64,000 nt of DNA from an uncultured Oscillospiraceae bacterium (GCA_944385365.1 CALWWW010000005.1:56281-120280), one strand, 5' to 3'; positions 8,345 through 17,480 are shown, counted from the first letter of the stretch. Translations and numbers: made by a program. The notes: generated by a model not told the origin, from the letters alone.

Positions 8345-9087
8345 TCAATCTGACGGGTAAAATCGCCGTGGTCACCGGCGGCAGCCGCGGCATCGGCCGC
8401 GCCATCTGTGAAAAGCTGGCTTCCCTGGGGGCCAATGTGGCGTTCAGCTATGCGGGCAACGCCGCCGCCGCCCAGGAGACGGAAGCAGCTTGCCGCGCCC
8501 ATGGCGTGGAGGTGCTGGCCATGCAGGCCGACGTGGGCAAGAGCGAGGCCGTGACGGCCCTCATGGATGCCGTGATGGAGAAGTTCGGCCGCATTGATAT
8601 TCTGGTCAACAACGCCGGTATCACCCGGGACAATCTGGCCATGCGCATGAAGGAAGAGGACTTCGATCAGGTCATCGAGACCAACCTCAAGGGCACGTTC
8701 CTGACCATGAAGGCCGTGTGCCGTCCCATGATGAAGCAGCGCAGCGGTCGCATCATCAACATGGCCAGCGTTGTGGCCCTGATGGGCAACGCCGGACAAG
8801 CCAACTACTGCGCCAGCAAGGCCGGTGTCATCGGTATGACCAAGGCCATGGCCCGGGAGCTGGCCTCCCGCGGCATCACGGTCAACGCCATCGCCCCCGG
8901 CTTCATCGAGACCGATATGACGGCCAAGCTGCCGGAGGATGTGAAAACCGCCATGGCGGGACAAATCCCCATGGCCCGCTTCGGCAAGCCCGAGGACGTG
9001 GCCAATGCCGTGGCATTTCTGGCCAGTGACGAGGCCGCCTATGTGACGGGACAGGTCCTGTCCGTGGACGGCGGCATGGCCATGTGA
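8341..9087 (+). CDS. fabG: 3-oxoacyl-ACP reductase
   Basis: 248-residue short-chain dehydrogenase that reduces 3-oxoacyl-ACP with NADPH. The sequence shows the TGGSRGIG nucleotide loop, NNAGI, the catalytic Ser in INMASVVAL, YCASK with catalytic Tyr and Lys, and the C-terminal GQVLSVDGGMAM found in FabG tetramers. Operon position makes FabG much more likely than another SDR. Confidence 0.95.
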   Translation: MINLTGKIAVVTGGSRGIGRAICEKLASLGANVAFSYAGNAAAAQETEAACRAHGVEVLAMQADVGKSEAVTALMDAVMEKFGRIDILVNNAGITRDNLAMRMKEEDFDQVIETNLKGTFLTMKAVCRPMMKQRSGRIINMASVVALMGNAGQANYCASKAGVIGMTKAMARELASRGITVNAIAPGFIETDMTAKLPEDVKTAMAGQIPMARFGKPEDVANAVAFLASDEAAYVTGQVLSVDGGMAM

Positions 9088-9101
9088 GACGGAGGATGAC
9101 T

Positions 9102-10343
9102 ATGAGCAAAAGACGCGTTGTAATCACCGGCCTGGGCGCTGTGACGCCGGTCGGCAACGATATTCCCGCCTTCTGGGCTGCCATCCAGGAGGGCCAATGC
9201 GGTATCGCCCCCATTACCCTCTATGACACAGAGAACAACAAATGCAAGCTGGCCGCCGAGGTCAAGGACTTTCAGCCCGAGCAGTTCCTGGACAAAAAGG
9301 AGTTGCGCCACATGGACCGCTTCACCCAGTTTGCCATGGTGGCGGCCCGGGAAGCCATGGAGGACTCGGGCCTGAACATGGAGCAGGAGGATGCCACCCG
9401 CTGCGGTACCGTCATTTCCAGCGGCATCGGCGGCATCGCCACCACGGCGGAGGAGCATTCCAAGGGTTTGACCAAGGGCTTTGACCGGATTTCTCCGTTC
9501 TACATCCCCATGGCCATCGCCAATATGGCCGCCGGTCAGATCGCCATTGCCTACGGTCTCAAGGGCATGTGCGCCTGCCCTGTGGCCGCCTGTGCCGGCG
9601 GCACCAACGCCGTGGGCGACGCGTTCCGCTATGTCCGCGACGGCTATGCCGAAGTCATGGTCTGCGGCGGCGCGGAAGCCACGGTCCATCCCCAGGGCAT
9701 GGGCGGTTTCACCTCCATGAAGGCCGTCACCTTCGCCACGGACCCCAACCGGGCCTCCATTCCCTTTGACAAGGAGCGCAGCGGCTTCGTCATGGGCGAG
9801 GGCGCAGGCGTCCTGGTGCTGGAGGAATTGGAGCACGCCAAGGCCCGCGGCGCGAAGATTTACGCCGAGGTCGTCGGCTACGGCGTCACCTGTGACGCCT
9901 ACCATATCACTGCCCCCCATCCCGACGGCGAGGGCGGCGCCCGCGCCATGGCCGAGGCCATGGCCGACGGCAACCTCCAGCTGGAGGTTGTGGACTACAT
10001 CAACGCCCACGGCACCTCCACGCCCCTCAATGACGCCGGTGAGACGGCGGCCATCCGCAAGGTCTTCGGCAGCCACGCCGACAAGCTGATGGTCAGCTCC
10101 ACCAAGTCCATGACGGGCCATATGCTGGGCGCTGCCGGTGCGGTGGAAGCCATCATCACGGCCCTGAGCCTCCGCGACGGCTTTGTGCCCGCTACCATCA
10201 ACTATCGGGTTCCCGATGAGGCCTGTGACCTGGATATCGTTCCCAACGAGGGCCGCAAGGCGGATATCCGCTGCGCCCTGTCCAACTCTCTCGGCTTCGG
10301 CGGCCACAACGCCACCGTGGCCCTGCGCAAGTGGGAGGAATAA
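9102..10343 (+). CDS. fabF: Beta-ketoacyl-ACP synthase II
   Basis: 413 residues. It performs the elongating condensations. The Cys-His-His triad is visible in CPVAACAGGTNAVGD, NAHGTSTPLND and KSMTGHMLGAAG. ATG 9102 (MSKRRVVITG) is preferred: GGAGG at 9091-9095 gives a good spacing, while the upstream in-frame GTG at 9084 and ATG at 9096 overlap or crowd that site. There is no separate fabB in the operon. Confidence 0.95.
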   Translation: MSKRRVVITGLGAVTPVGNDIPAFWAAIQEGQCGIAPITLYDTENNKCKLAAEVKDFQPEQFLDKKELRHMDRFTQFAMVAAREAMEDSGLNMEQEDATRCGTVISSGIGGIATTAEEHSKGLTKGFDRISPFYIPMAIANMAAGQIAIAYGLKGMCACPVAACAGGTNAVGDAFRYVRDGYAEVMVCGGAEATVHPQGMGGFTSMKAVTFATDPNRASIPFDKERSGFVMGEGAGVLVLEELEHAKARGAKIYAEVVGYGVTCDAYHITAPHPDGEGGARAMAEAMADGNLQLEVVDYINAHGTSTPLNDAGETAAIRKVFGSHADKLMVSSTKSMTGHMLGAAGAVEAIITALSLRDGFVPATINYRVPDEACDLDIVPNEGRKADIRCALSNSLGFGGHNATVALRKWEE

Positions 10344-10346
10344 AAG

Positions 10347-10787
10347 ATGGCAATGGAGCTGAACAACCGCCAGATTCAGGAGATCATTCCCCATCGGTAT
10401 CCGTTCCTGCTGGTGGATAAGATTGTCGATATGGAGCCGGGCCAGTGGGCCAAGGGCATCAAGTGCGTCACGGCCAACGAGACCCAGTTCCAGGGCCACT
10501 TCCCCGGCAACCCCATCATGCCCGGCGTGCTGATGATTGAGGCATTGGCCCAGGTGGGTGCCGTCTGCGCGTTGTCCCTGCCGGCGAATAAAGGAAAATT
10601 GGCCCTGTTCGGCGGCATCAAGGAGGCCCGGTTCCGCCAGCAGGTGGTGCCCGGCGACGTGCTGGAGCTGTCCTGCGAGATCATCAAGCAGAAGGGCCCC
10701 GTGGGCGTGGGCAAGGCCGTGGCCACGGTCAACGGCAAGACCGCCGTCACGGCGGAGCTGACGTTCATGCTGGTGGACAACCCGTAA
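10347..10787 (+). CDS. fabZ: 3-hydroxyacyl-ACP dehydratase
   Basis: 146-residue hot-dog-fold enzyme that removes water from 3-hydroxyacyl-ACP. The family signature PHRYPFLLVD and the catalytic His and Glu in GHFPGNPIMPGVLMIEALAQ are intact. It starts three bases after fabF. No FabA, FabM or FabN candidate is beside it, so the route to unsaturated acids is not shown here. Confidence 0.95.
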   Translation: MAMELNNRQIQEIIPHRYPFLLVDKIVDMEPGQWAKGIKCVTANETQFQGHFPGNPIMPGVLMIEALAQVGAVCALSLPANKGKLALFGGIKEARFRQQVVPGDVLELSCEIIKQKGPVGVGKAVATVNGKTAVTAELTFMLVDNP

Positions 10788-10799
10788 GGGAGGTTTGTC

Positions 10800-11267
10800 A
10801 TGCTGGAACGGGTGGTGTGGGACGTCTACACCAAATTCAAGCTGCATTTTTATCAGCAGATCTTCCGACAGTTCCAGAATCGGGAGGCCAGTCTGACCAC
10901 GGTGGAGACCTACTGCATGGAGACCATCCAGGCGTTGGGACAGCCGACGGTCAATGAATTTGCCACCTTTGCGGGCATCTCCCCGCCCAACGCCGCCTAT
11001 AAGGTGGCCAGCCTGATCCGTAAGGGGTATCTCCGAAAGGTCCGCAGTGAAAACGACCGGCGGGAATACCACTTGCAGGTGACGGAGAAGTATCTGGAAT
11101 ACTACAACATCGGCAACGGCTATGTCATGGAGGTCATGGAGCGGGTGCGGACCCGTTTTGCCCCCGAGGACTGCCGCAAGCTGGAACAGATGCTGGATAT
11201 CATCGGCCGGGAACTGATGCCGGAGGTGGCCCTCTCCCACGGAGAGTCGGAAGAGCCAATCCAATAA
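10800..11267 (+). CDS. MarR-family regulator, likely FabT-like repressor of the operon
   Basis: 155 residues with a winged-helix core. PTVNEFATFAGISPPNAAYKVASLIRKGY (residues about 45-75) reads as helix-turn-helix and recognition helix, and VRSENDRREYHL is the typical MarR wing with DRR. It starts 13 bases after fabZ and shares the operon, suggesting feedback control of fatty acid synthesis as in FabT of lactic acid bacteria, where long acyl-ACP is the corepressor. Bacillus-type FapR has another fold and is not seen. The likely target is the palindromic region at 1758-1779. Confidence 0.75.
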   Translation: MLERVVWDVYTKFKLHFYQQIFRQFQNREASLTTVETYCMETIQALGQPTVNEFATFAGISPPNAAYKVASLIRKGYLRKVRSENDRREYHLQVTEKYLEYYNIGNGYVMEVMERVRTRFAPEDCRKLEQMLDIIGRELMPEVALSHGESEEPIQ

Positions 11268-11270
11268 GAA

Positions 11271-11312
11271 AACAGCGTGTGCAGTGGGTATCTCCTGCAC
11301 ACGCTGTTTTTG
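11271..11312 (+). terminator. Terminator of the fatty acid operon
   Basis: A 14-bp perfect stem (11271-11284 with 11295-11308, GTGTGCAG core) is followed by TTTTTG. The hairpin also lies just past the stop of the convergent PHP gene and can act in both directions. Confidence 0.9.
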
Positions 11313-11324
11313 TGTATTACAAAC

Positions 11325-12500
11325 TCAGTAAAGGTCCATGGGACGCTTGCCGGTTTCGTAATCGATGAGCCGCCAGGTGGCGTCGATGAGGTTGGCGAAC
11401 ATGGGGTTTTCCATGGCCCGGATGACGAAGCTCTGCCGGGGCGTGTTGATATCCTCGCCGGACACCTGGAAAATGCCGTTGTCGTCGCACAGCTTCCGCA
11501 GCCGCTCCAGCTGCTGCTGGGTGTTGCGGGTGGGCATGTAGGTGACGGCGGGCATCCCAATGTCCTTGAGACAGGTGAACACGTCGTCCAGATAGTCATC
11601 TTCAAACTTCTGAGCCTTCTTGTCGCCGGTGACGCTGTCGCCCACGTCGCCCAAATAGGCGTAGCAGGGGACGGCACCCACTTCCTTGGCCAGCTTCACC
11701 ACGTCCCGGATGTTGGGGCATTCGTCGGTGGCGTCAATGTAGATTTTTGGCACAAAGGCCGACTTCAGCAGGCCCAGCAGGTCGTACTCATAGAAGGGAT
11801 ATTCGGTATTCTGCATTTGGGCCTTCTGCTTGTCGCTGAGACTTAGGCCGATGGATTGCAGATAATCCACCATGGACTGGCCCTTTCCGTTCTGCTTCAC
11901 CATGGCCAAAGCCAGGGCGTACATCAGGTGGCGTTCGGTGACGCCGCCGCCGTCGGCGTGCTGGCTCAGGGGCAATACATCCCGGTCGTAGTCCAGGGAG
12001 ATGCCCGGCAGTAAATCATTGATCTTGTCGATCATCTTGCGGTTACGGGCGTCACGGGCAGCACGGTAGGGGGCAAACCACTGGTTCAAATAGTCGATTT
12101 TGTCGTGGGGCACACCCTGGATGGTCATGTAGCTGACACCCACCTGATCGGGGTTGTTGGTGCGGCGGCCCTCCAGAATGGTGCCGTCCATGGAAGCGCG
12201 GCACTCCATACCCACGGTGGCGGGGATGCCTACCAAAGCGGCAGCTTCCAGAAATTCATGGGCACCGGCGATGGAATCGTGGTCCACGATACCGGCGGTG
12301 CACAATCCCTCGGCCCGGGCCGCGTAGACGGCGGCGGTGGGAGAATAGGGGGAGAAAGAATAGGTGGTGTGGATGTGGTTGTTGATGTACTGATCCACCA
12401 TGGGCGGGAATTCCGCCGTCTTCAGCACCTCTTTCAGATTGGCAATGCGCTCTTGCCGGGTGGGGGCGTTAAGCAGCGTTAAAATTTTCTGATCGATCAT
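11325..12500 (-). CDS. PHP-domain protein, possible phosphoesterase
   Basis: 391 residues. The N-terminal half shows PHP metal-binding motifs: NHIHTTYSFSPYS (HxH) near residue 40 and IVDHDSIAGA (Asp-His). PHP proteins hydrolyse phosphoesters with a cluster of divalent metals. ATG 12500 (MIDQKILTLL) is preferred over 12530 because AGGTG precedes it. It lies beside a sugar oxidoreductase and fucose genes on the same strand as the oxidoreductase, so a role on a sugar phosphate is plausible but unproven. Confidence 0.7.
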   Translation of the reverse strand: MIDQKILTLLNAPTRQERIANLKEVLKTAEFPPMVDQYINNHIHTTYSFSPYSPTAAVYAARAEGLCTAGIVDHDSIAGAHEFLEAAALVGIPATVGMECRASMDGTILEGRRTNNPDQVGVSYMTIQGVPHDKIDYLNQWFAPYRAARDARNRKMIDKINDLLPGISLDYDRDVLPLSQHADGGGVTERHLMYALALAMVKQNGKGQSMVDYLQSIGLSLSDKQKAQMQNTEYPFYEYDLLGLLKSAFVPKIYIDATDECPNIRDVVKLAKEVGAVPCYAYLGDVGDSVTGDKKAQKFEDDYLDDVFTCLKDIGMPAVTYMPTRNTQQQLERLRKLCDDNGIFQVSGEDINTPRQSFVIRAMENPMFANLIDATWRLIDYETGKRPMDLY

Positions 12501-12562
12501 GGTTTTCACCTCAAGGATTGGGGGATACACAGGAGAAAGTGCCGGAAATAGGGAAAACAGTT

Positions 12563-12739
12563 GAAAGTTTTACTCGATTTTTTTCAAAAAATCGCGGGGT
12601 CCAGGGGCAGAGCCCCGGTCGCGCCTCGCAAGGCGCGAAATCCCCATTGCCCACAAGCGCCCGTCGCAACGGGCGCAATCTCCGGCCAAGGGCCATGGTT
12701 TCTGCCGCCGCCCCTGCGGGGGTGGACGGCGGAAACCAT
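12563..12739 (+). repeat. Dispersed hairpin repeat, copy 2 (full)
   Basis: It has the same order of elements as copy 1: TTTTACTCG, an AT hairpin, GGGGC/GCCCC, CGCGCCT/AGGCGCG, GCGCCCGT/ACGGGCGC, and a long terminal hairpin ending in AAACCAT. It sits between the stop of the SDR gene and the start of the PHP gene, both on the minus strand. The open frames that cross it are repeat artefacts. Confidence 0.85.
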
Positions 12740-12782
12740 ATATCAGCGGCGGGACCCATTGGCCCCGCCCTGGATTGACAAG

Positions 12783-13658
12783 TTAGTTCAGCATGACCTG
12801 GCCGCCGGTGACAGGGATGGCCTGACCGGTCTCATACTTCTGCTCCACGCAGTAGAAGACGGCACGGGCCACGTCCACCGGCAGACAGCCGCGATTCATG
12901 GGCACCTTGGCTTCATAGTAGGCCTTGACGTCCTCCACAGTCTTGGCGCCGGGCACCTTGCCGGCCTTGAGGTACTGGACAAACAGGCCGCGCTCCGGGT
13001 CCATCCACAGGGGACCGTCCAGATAGTTGCCGGGGCAGATGGCGTTGACCTTGATATTGTAGGCGCACAGCTCCAGGGCGAAGCTCTGGGTCAGACCGAT
13101 GCCGCCGAACTTGGAACCGGCGTAGGCAAAATTCTTGTTGGAGCCCTCCAGACCGGACTTGGAGTTAAGGGTGATGATATCGCCGGTCCACTCGGGGTCA
13201 GCCTCGTGCTGGGCCTGCATAATGATGGCCGCGTACTTGGCGCACAGGAACCAACCGGTGTAATTGACGTTGGTAACAAAATCGAAGTCCTTCTTCTCCA
13301 TCTGGGCGATGGGACCGGAACGGACCACACCGGCGTTGGACAGCATAATGTCCAGACCGCCGAAGTATTCCACGGTCTCCGCCACCATGTGGGCCACGCT
13401 CTCCTCGTCGGCTACGTTGACGGCGATGAAGTGGGCGCGCTCGCCCAGCTCAGCGGCCACCTGCTTGGCCAGGGGCTCGTTCATATCGGCGATGACCACG
13501 GAAGCGCCTTCCTTGTACATCTCCTCGGCAATGCCCTTGCCGAAGCCCTGGGCAGAGCCGGTGACAATGGCGATCTTGCCGGCCAGACGGCCGGTGCCTG
13601 CGGGGCGCTTGTGAATGTTCTGCTTGGCCAGTTCCTGCCATTTTGTCATATCGATCAT
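12783..13658 (-). CDS. SDR-family sugar/polyol oxidoreductase
   Basis: 291 residues. It is a classical short-chain dehydrogenase: TGSAQGFGKGIA nucleotide loop (about residue 31), NAGVV, active-site Ser in LNSKSGLEG, YAGSK with catalytic Tyr/Lys, and CPGNYLDGPLW. The N-terminal 25-residue leader and overall layout recall sorbitol-6-phosphate dehydrogenases and the dehydrogenase half of rhamnulose-phosphate aldolase fusions. The start (MIDMTKW) follows AAGGAG. It is divergent from the LacI regulator and shares an operator motif with it, so it likely belongs to the same sugar regulon. The substrate is not known. Confidence 0.8.
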   Translation of the reverse strand: MIDMTKWQELAKQNIHKRPAGTGRLAGKIAIVTGSAQGFGKGIAEEMYKEGASVVIADMNEPLAKQVAAELGERAHFIAVNVADEESVAHMVAETVEYFGGLDIMLSNAGVVRSGPIAQMEKKDFDFVTNVNYTGWFLCAKYAAIIMQAQHEADPEWTGDIITLNSKSGLEGSNKNFAYAGSKFGGIGLTQSFALELCAYNIKVNAICPGNYLDGPLWMDPERGLFVQYLKAGKVPGAKTVEDVKAYYEAKVPMNRGCLPVDVARAVFYCVEQKYETGQAIPVTGGQVMLN

Positions 13659-13692
13659 AACTGTATAGCTCCTTTGCTGCGATAATAGCTCA

Positions 13693-13702
13693 AAACGTTT
13701 CG
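13693..13702. promoter_or_regulatory. LacI-type operator half 1 (SDR side)
   Basis: AAACGTTTCG lies here, about 35 bases after the predicted start of the SDR transcript. The same ten bases recur at 13995-14004 in the divergent regulator promoter. The AAACGTTT core is palindromic, as expected for a LacI-family site. Confidence 0.55.
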
Positions 13703-13741
13703 CGATAATGCGGCCGGAAATGCGCAAATTTGGATGGATAC

Positions 13742-13770
13742 ATTCTATCATGGAATCCGGGGGACTGCAA
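13742..13770 (-). promoter_or_regulatory. Promoter of the SDR gene
   Basis: On the minus strand TTGCAG (13770-13765) and TAGAAT (13747-13742) are 17 bases apart. The start would be near 13735, upstream of the operator motif at 13693-13702. Confidence 0.65.
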
Positions 13771-13960
13771 GGCAGGAGAAATCTGGAAGGTGCAAAACTG
13801 CACAATTCTGAAAACCACTGAAACAACGGAAAAATAAATGCGTTTTTTGTTGGATATATGTTGTTTTGCGTAAAAATTCACCGGGGATTGCGAAGACTTC
13901 CAAAGTCATCCCTAAAAAATTGTGAAAAAGGCTGAAATGCAGGAAATCCCCTGGGACACC

Positions 13961-13989
13961 TTGACGGTGGCAGCCATTGGGAGTACAAT
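13961..13989 (+). promoter_or_regulatory. Promoter of the LacI regulator and fuc genes
   Basis: TTGACG at 13961-13966 and TACAAT at 13984-13989 are 17 bases apart. Transcription would start at about 13996, right on the second copy of the operator motif, so autorepression is likely. Confidence 0.7.
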
Positions 13990-13994
13990 AAGCT

Positions 13995-14004
13995 AAACGT
14001 TTCG
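13995..14004. promoter_or_regulatory. LacI-type operator half 2 (regulator side)
   Basis: AAACGTTTCG overlaps the predicted start site of the regulator transcript. It is identical to the site at 13693-13702, about 300 bases away, which would allow looping between the two divergent promoters. Confidence 0.6.
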
Positions 14005-14036
14005 TTCTAATCTTTGACTTTTGGATGGAGGCGTCT

Positions 14037-15011
14037 ATGTCTACGATCAAGGACATCGCCCGGGAGACAGGGCTCTCTCTGGCGACGATCTCAAAATATC
14101 TCAACGGCGGACACGTCCTGGACCAGAATCGGGAGCGGATCGAAGCGGCCATTACCAAGCTGGACTACAAGGTCAATTATTTTGCCCGGGGTCTCAAGAC
14201 CAACCGGTCCATGACCGTCGGCGTCCTGCTGCCCACCATTTCCAGCCCCTTTTTCGGCCGGGTGGTGGCGGCCATGGATGGACGGCTGCGCCAGTGCGGC
14301 TACCATTCCATTGTGTGCAGCTACGATTTCGACCCCCAGCTGGAACAGGAGCAGCTGCGGCTGCTGGTGAATATCAATGTGGACGCCATTGTGTTCGTCC
14401 CCCAGCAGATCGACGCCGCGACCCTCACGTCCATTGTGCAGAACGTGCCGGTGGTGCTGGTGGACCGGGCCATTCCCGACTATCGCTGTGACGCCGTGGT
14501 GGCCGACAGCCTCAACGCCATTTACAGCGCCATGGAGGCATTGTTCCGCAAGCAGCACAGCCGCATCGGTCTCATTGTGGGTCCCCAGGATATCTCCACG
14601 GCACGGGAACGGCTCATCGGCTATCGCCGGGTCCATGAGGACTACCACATCCCTGTGGACGAGGAACTGATTCAGGTGGGCAACTACGATCTGGAGTCCG
14701 GTTACCGGCTGTTCAACGCCCTGATGGACCTGGAGCAGCCGCCCTCCGCCGTCTGCGTCACCAACTACGACATGACGGTGGGCGCCATCACCGCCGCCCA
14801 TGAGCGGGGCATCGCCCTGCCGGAGCAGGTGGATTTTATCGGCTTTGACAACATAGACCTGTGTCAGGTGGTGACGCCGCCCCTGCCCTTCGTGGAACAG
14901 CCCATGGACGAGATGGGACGGGAGGCCGCCCGCATTGTGCTGCAGCGTCTCGACGGCGGCAAGGAGCCGCCCCAGCTGCTGCGGCTCAAGTCCAAGCTGA
15001 GCCATGTCTGA
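14037..15011 (+). CDS. LacI-family transcriptional regulator
   Basis: 324 residues. The N-terminal helix-turn-helix [23 protein letters not shown] (given in parts: [21 protein letters not shown]) and hinge [14 protein letters not shown] are typical, followed by the periplasmic-binding-protein-like sugar-sensing domain ([16 protein letters not shown]). ATG 14037 follows GGAGG; an earlier in-frame ATG at 14025 is less well placed. L-fucose isomerase follows 50 bases later without a terminator, so the regulator probably senses fucose or a related sugar and controls fucI and the divergent oxidoreductase. Confidence 0.88.
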   Translation: MSTIKDIARETGLSLATISKYLNGGHVLDQNRERIEAAITKLDYKVNYFARGLKTNRSMTVGVLLPTISSPFFGRVVAAMDGRLRQCGYHSIVCSYDFDPQLEQEQLRLLVNINVDAIVFVPQQIDAATLTSIVQNVPVVLVDRAIPDYRCDAVVADSLNAIYSAMEALFRKQHSRIGLIVGPQDISTARERLIGYRRVHEDYHIPVDEELIQVGNYDLESGYRLFNALMDLEQPPSAVCVTNYDMTVGAITAAHERGIALPEQVDFIGFDNIDLCQVVTPPLPFVEQPMDEMGREAARIVLQRLDGGKEPPQLLRLKSKLSHV

Positions 15012-15061
15012 ATTATTTGCAAGTTCAAGTTTACTGTCATTTTGAAAGGAGCTTACCAACT

Positions 15062-16852
15062 ATGAACCGTTATCAAATGGACCTGCCGGTTGTCGGCATT
15101 CGTCCCACCATCGACGGCCGCCGCAACGGCGTCCGGGAGAGCCTGGAAGACCAGACCATGGGTATGGCCCTGGCCGCCAAGAAGCTCATTGAGGAAACCC
15201 TCCGCTATCCCAACGGCGAGGCCGTCAAGGTCGTTATCGCCGATACCACCATCGGCGGCGTTATGGAAGCCGCCAAGTGCCAGGCCAAGTTTGAGAAGCT
15301 GGGTGTCGGCGTCACCCTGACCGTCACCCCCTGCTGGTGCTACGGCACCGAGGTCATGGACCAGGACCCCACCACCATCAAGGCAGTCTGGGGCTTCAAC
15401 GGCACCGAGCGCCCCGGCGCAGTGTTCCTGGCCTCTGTTCTGGCTTCCCATGCCCAGAAGGGCCTGCCCGCTTTCAGCATCTACGGTCATGACGTCCAGG
15501 ACGCCGACAACAACGAGATTCCTGAGGACGTGGCCAAGAAGATTCTGAACTTCACCAAGGCCGCTGTGGCTGCCAAGTGCATGCGCGGCAACAGCTATCT
15601 GCAAATCGGCTCCATGTGCATGGGCATCGGCGGCTCCATCCTGAACCAGGATTTTGTGCAGCAGTACCTGGGCATGCGCTCCGAGTCTGTGGATGAGTCT
15701 GAAATCCTGCGCCGCATGGACAACGGCATCTATGATAAGGAGGAGTTCGAGAAGGCTCTGGCCTGGACCAAGGCCAACTGCAAGCAGGGCTGGGACAAGA
15801 ACCCCAAGGATATGCAGCCCGATCAGGCCGGCTACGACACCCAGTGGGAGTTCGTGGTCAAGAACATGCTCATTGTCCGTGACCTGATGATCGGCAACCC
15901 CAAGCTGGCAGAGATGGGCTTCGTGGAGGAGTCCTGCGGCCATAACGCCATTGTCGCCGGTATTCAGGGCCAGCGTCAGTGGACCGACTACAAGCCCAAT
16001 TTCGACTTCCTGGAGGCCATGCTCAACAGCCAGTTCGACTGGAACGGCCTGCGTGAAGCCTTCGTCATCGGCACCGAGAACGACACCCTCAACGCCATCA
16101 CCATGCTCTTCGAGCATCTGCTGACCGACACTCCGGGCATCTTTGCCGACGTCCGCACCTACTGGAGCCCCGAGGCTGTGGAGCGCGTCACCGGCAAGAA
16201 GCTGGAGGGCTATGCCAAGGACGGCATCATCCATCTGATCAACTCCGGCGCTGCCTCCCTGGACGGCACCGGCGCTGCCTCCGATGAGAAGGGCAACCCC
16301 GTGATCAAGCCCTTCTACAACATGACCGACGCCGACGCCAAGGCCTGCCTGGATGCCACCGACTGGTGCCCGGCTGACCAGTTCTACTTCCGCGGCGGCG
16401 GATTCTCCAGCCACTACATCGGCGGTACCCGCGGCGGTATGCCTGTGACCATGGCCCGTCTGAACATCGTCCACGGCCTGGGCCCCGTGCTGCAGCTGGC
16501 CGAGGGTTATTCCTGCGAACTGGACCCCGAGGTTCACAAGACCCTGGATATGCGCACCGATCCCACCTGGCCCACCACCTGGTTTGCTCCCAAGCTCACC
16601 GGCGAGGGTGCCTTTACCGACGTCTATTCCGTCATGGCCAACTGGGGCGCCAACCACGGCGCGTTCTGCTACGGCCATGTGGGCGATCAGCTGATCACCC
16701 TGGCTTCCATGCTGCGGATTCCCGTCTCCATGCACAATGTGGAGAAGGAGCGGATTTTCCGTCCCGCCGCCTGGGCTGCCTTTGGCACCAACGATCTGGA
16801 AGGCGCCGATTACAGAGCCTGCGAGGCGTTCGGCCCCCTGTACAAGGTGTAA
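15062..16852 (+). CDS. fucI: L-fucose isomerase
   Basis: 596 residues, the usual FucI length. It converts L-fucose to L-fuculose (the family also handles D-arabinose) with Mn2+. Segments typical of FucI are [19 protein letters not shown] at the N-terminus, [19 protein letters not shown] with the metal-binding Glu, [11 protein letters not shown] with the metal-binding Asp, and [13 protein letters not shown] near the C-terminus. AAAGGAG precedes ATG 15062. It is followed by a hairpin and then fucU. No fuculokinase or fuculose-phosphate aldolase is in the window. Confidence 0.93.
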   Translation: MNRYQMDLPVVGIRPTIDGRRNGVRESLEDQTMGMALAAKKLIEETLRYPNGEAVKVVIADTTIGGVMEAAKCQAKFEKLGVGVTLTVTPCWCYGTEVMDQDPTTIKAVWGFNGTERPGAVFLASVLASHAQKGLPAFSIYGHDVQDADNNEIPEDVAKKILNFTKAAVAAKCMRGNSYLQIGSMCMGIGGSILNQDFVQQYLGMRSESVDESEILRRMDNGIYDKEEFEKALAWTKANCKQGWDKNPKDMQPDQAGYDTQWEFVVKNMLIVRDLMIGNPKLAEMGFVEESCGHNAIVAGIQGQRQWTDYKPNFDFLEAMLNSQFDWNGLREAFVIGTENDTLNAITMLFEHLLTDTPGIFADVRTYWSPEAVERVTGKKLEGYAKDGIIHLINSGAASLDGTGAASDEKGNPVIKPFYNMTDADAKACLDATDWCPADQFYFRGGGFSSHYIGGTRGGMPVTMARLNIVHGLGPVLQLAEGYSCELDPEVHKTLDMRTDPTWPTTWFAPKLTGEGAFTDVYSVMANWGANHGAFCYGHVGDQLITLASMLRIPVSMHNVEKERIFRPAAWAAFGTNDLEGADYRACEAFGPLYKV

Positions 16853-16866
16853 GCGACAAAACAACT

Positions 16867-16897
16867 GCCAGGCATCCCACGGGATGCCTGGCTTTTT
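16867..16897 (+). terminator. Terminator between fucI and fucU
   Basis: An 11-bp stem (16867-16877 with 16882-16892) with CACG loop is followed by TTTTT. It lies only 16 bases before the fucU start, so it probably lowers fucU expression relative to fucI rather than ending the operon. Confidence 0.8.
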
Positions 16898-16912
16898 GGA
16901 AGGAGACTGTAT

Positions 16913-17359
16913 ATGCTGAACAACGTTCCCAAGATTCTCTCCCCGGAACTGCTGAAAACTCTGTGCGAAATGGGTCACAGCGACGTCATCGTGCTGGGTG
17001 ACGGCAATTTCCCCGGCGACCGCTTCGCCCACGAGGGCAACTGCAAGTTCCTCCGCTGCGACGGCCACGGTGTGCCGGAGCTGCTGGACGCCATCCTGAC
17101 CATGATCCCCCTGGACGCCTATGTGGAGCACCCGGTCCATCTGATGGAAACCGCCGAGTGTGACAAGGATTTGGAAATTCCCGTCTGGGACGAGTACAAG
17201 AAGATTGTGGCCAAGCATGATGAGCGGGGTGAAAAGGCTTTCGGCTCCTATGAGCGCTTCGAGTTCTACGAGCAGGCCAAGAAATCCTACTGCATCGTGC
17301 AGACCGGCGAAGAGGCCATCTACGCCAATATCATGCTGCAAAAGGGCGTTATTAAGTAA
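16913..17359 (+). CDS. fucU: L-fucose mutarotase / RbsD-FucU family
   Basis: 148 residues. It interconverts the alpha and beta anomers of fucose, feeding the isomerase. Typical RbsD/FucU marks are the N-terminal HSDVIVLGDGNFP with the conserved His/Asp and the C-terminal CIVQTGEEAIYANIMLQKGV. Its place after fucI favours fucose over ribose. GGAGA precedes the ATG. Confidence 0.9.
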   Translation: MLNNVPKILSPELLKTLCEMGHSDVIVLGDGNFPGDRFAHEGNCKFLRCDGHGVPELLDAILTMIPLDAYVEHPVHLMETAECDKDLEIPVWDEYKKIVAKHDERGEKAFGSYERFEFYEQAKKSYCIVQTGEEAIYANIMLQKGVIK

Positions 17360-17372
17360 CTGCATCGCAAAC

Positions 17373-17405
17373 AAGGGAGTGCCGCAAAAAACGGCACTCC
17401 CTTTT
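17373..17405 (+). terminator. Terminator after fucU
   Basis: A 12-bp perfect stem AAGGGAGTGCCG (17373-17384) pairs with 17392-17403 and runs into TTTT. Confidence 0.9.
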
Positions 17406-17480
17406 GCATGGCATGGTATAAAAATCCAATGTGGTCGGTTCGTGTTTGCAGGGCGGGACTGCATATTCCGCTGCCAGTAT

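Noticed and set aside
9039-11300. Long minus-strand frame of 753 codons
   Set aside because: It is a shadow of fabF, fabZ and the MarR gene, all of which have clear motifs and ribosome binding sites.
12561-13685. Plus-strand frame over the dispersed repeat and the SDR gene
   Set aside because: The first part is translated repeat and the rest is antisense to a clear SDR gene.
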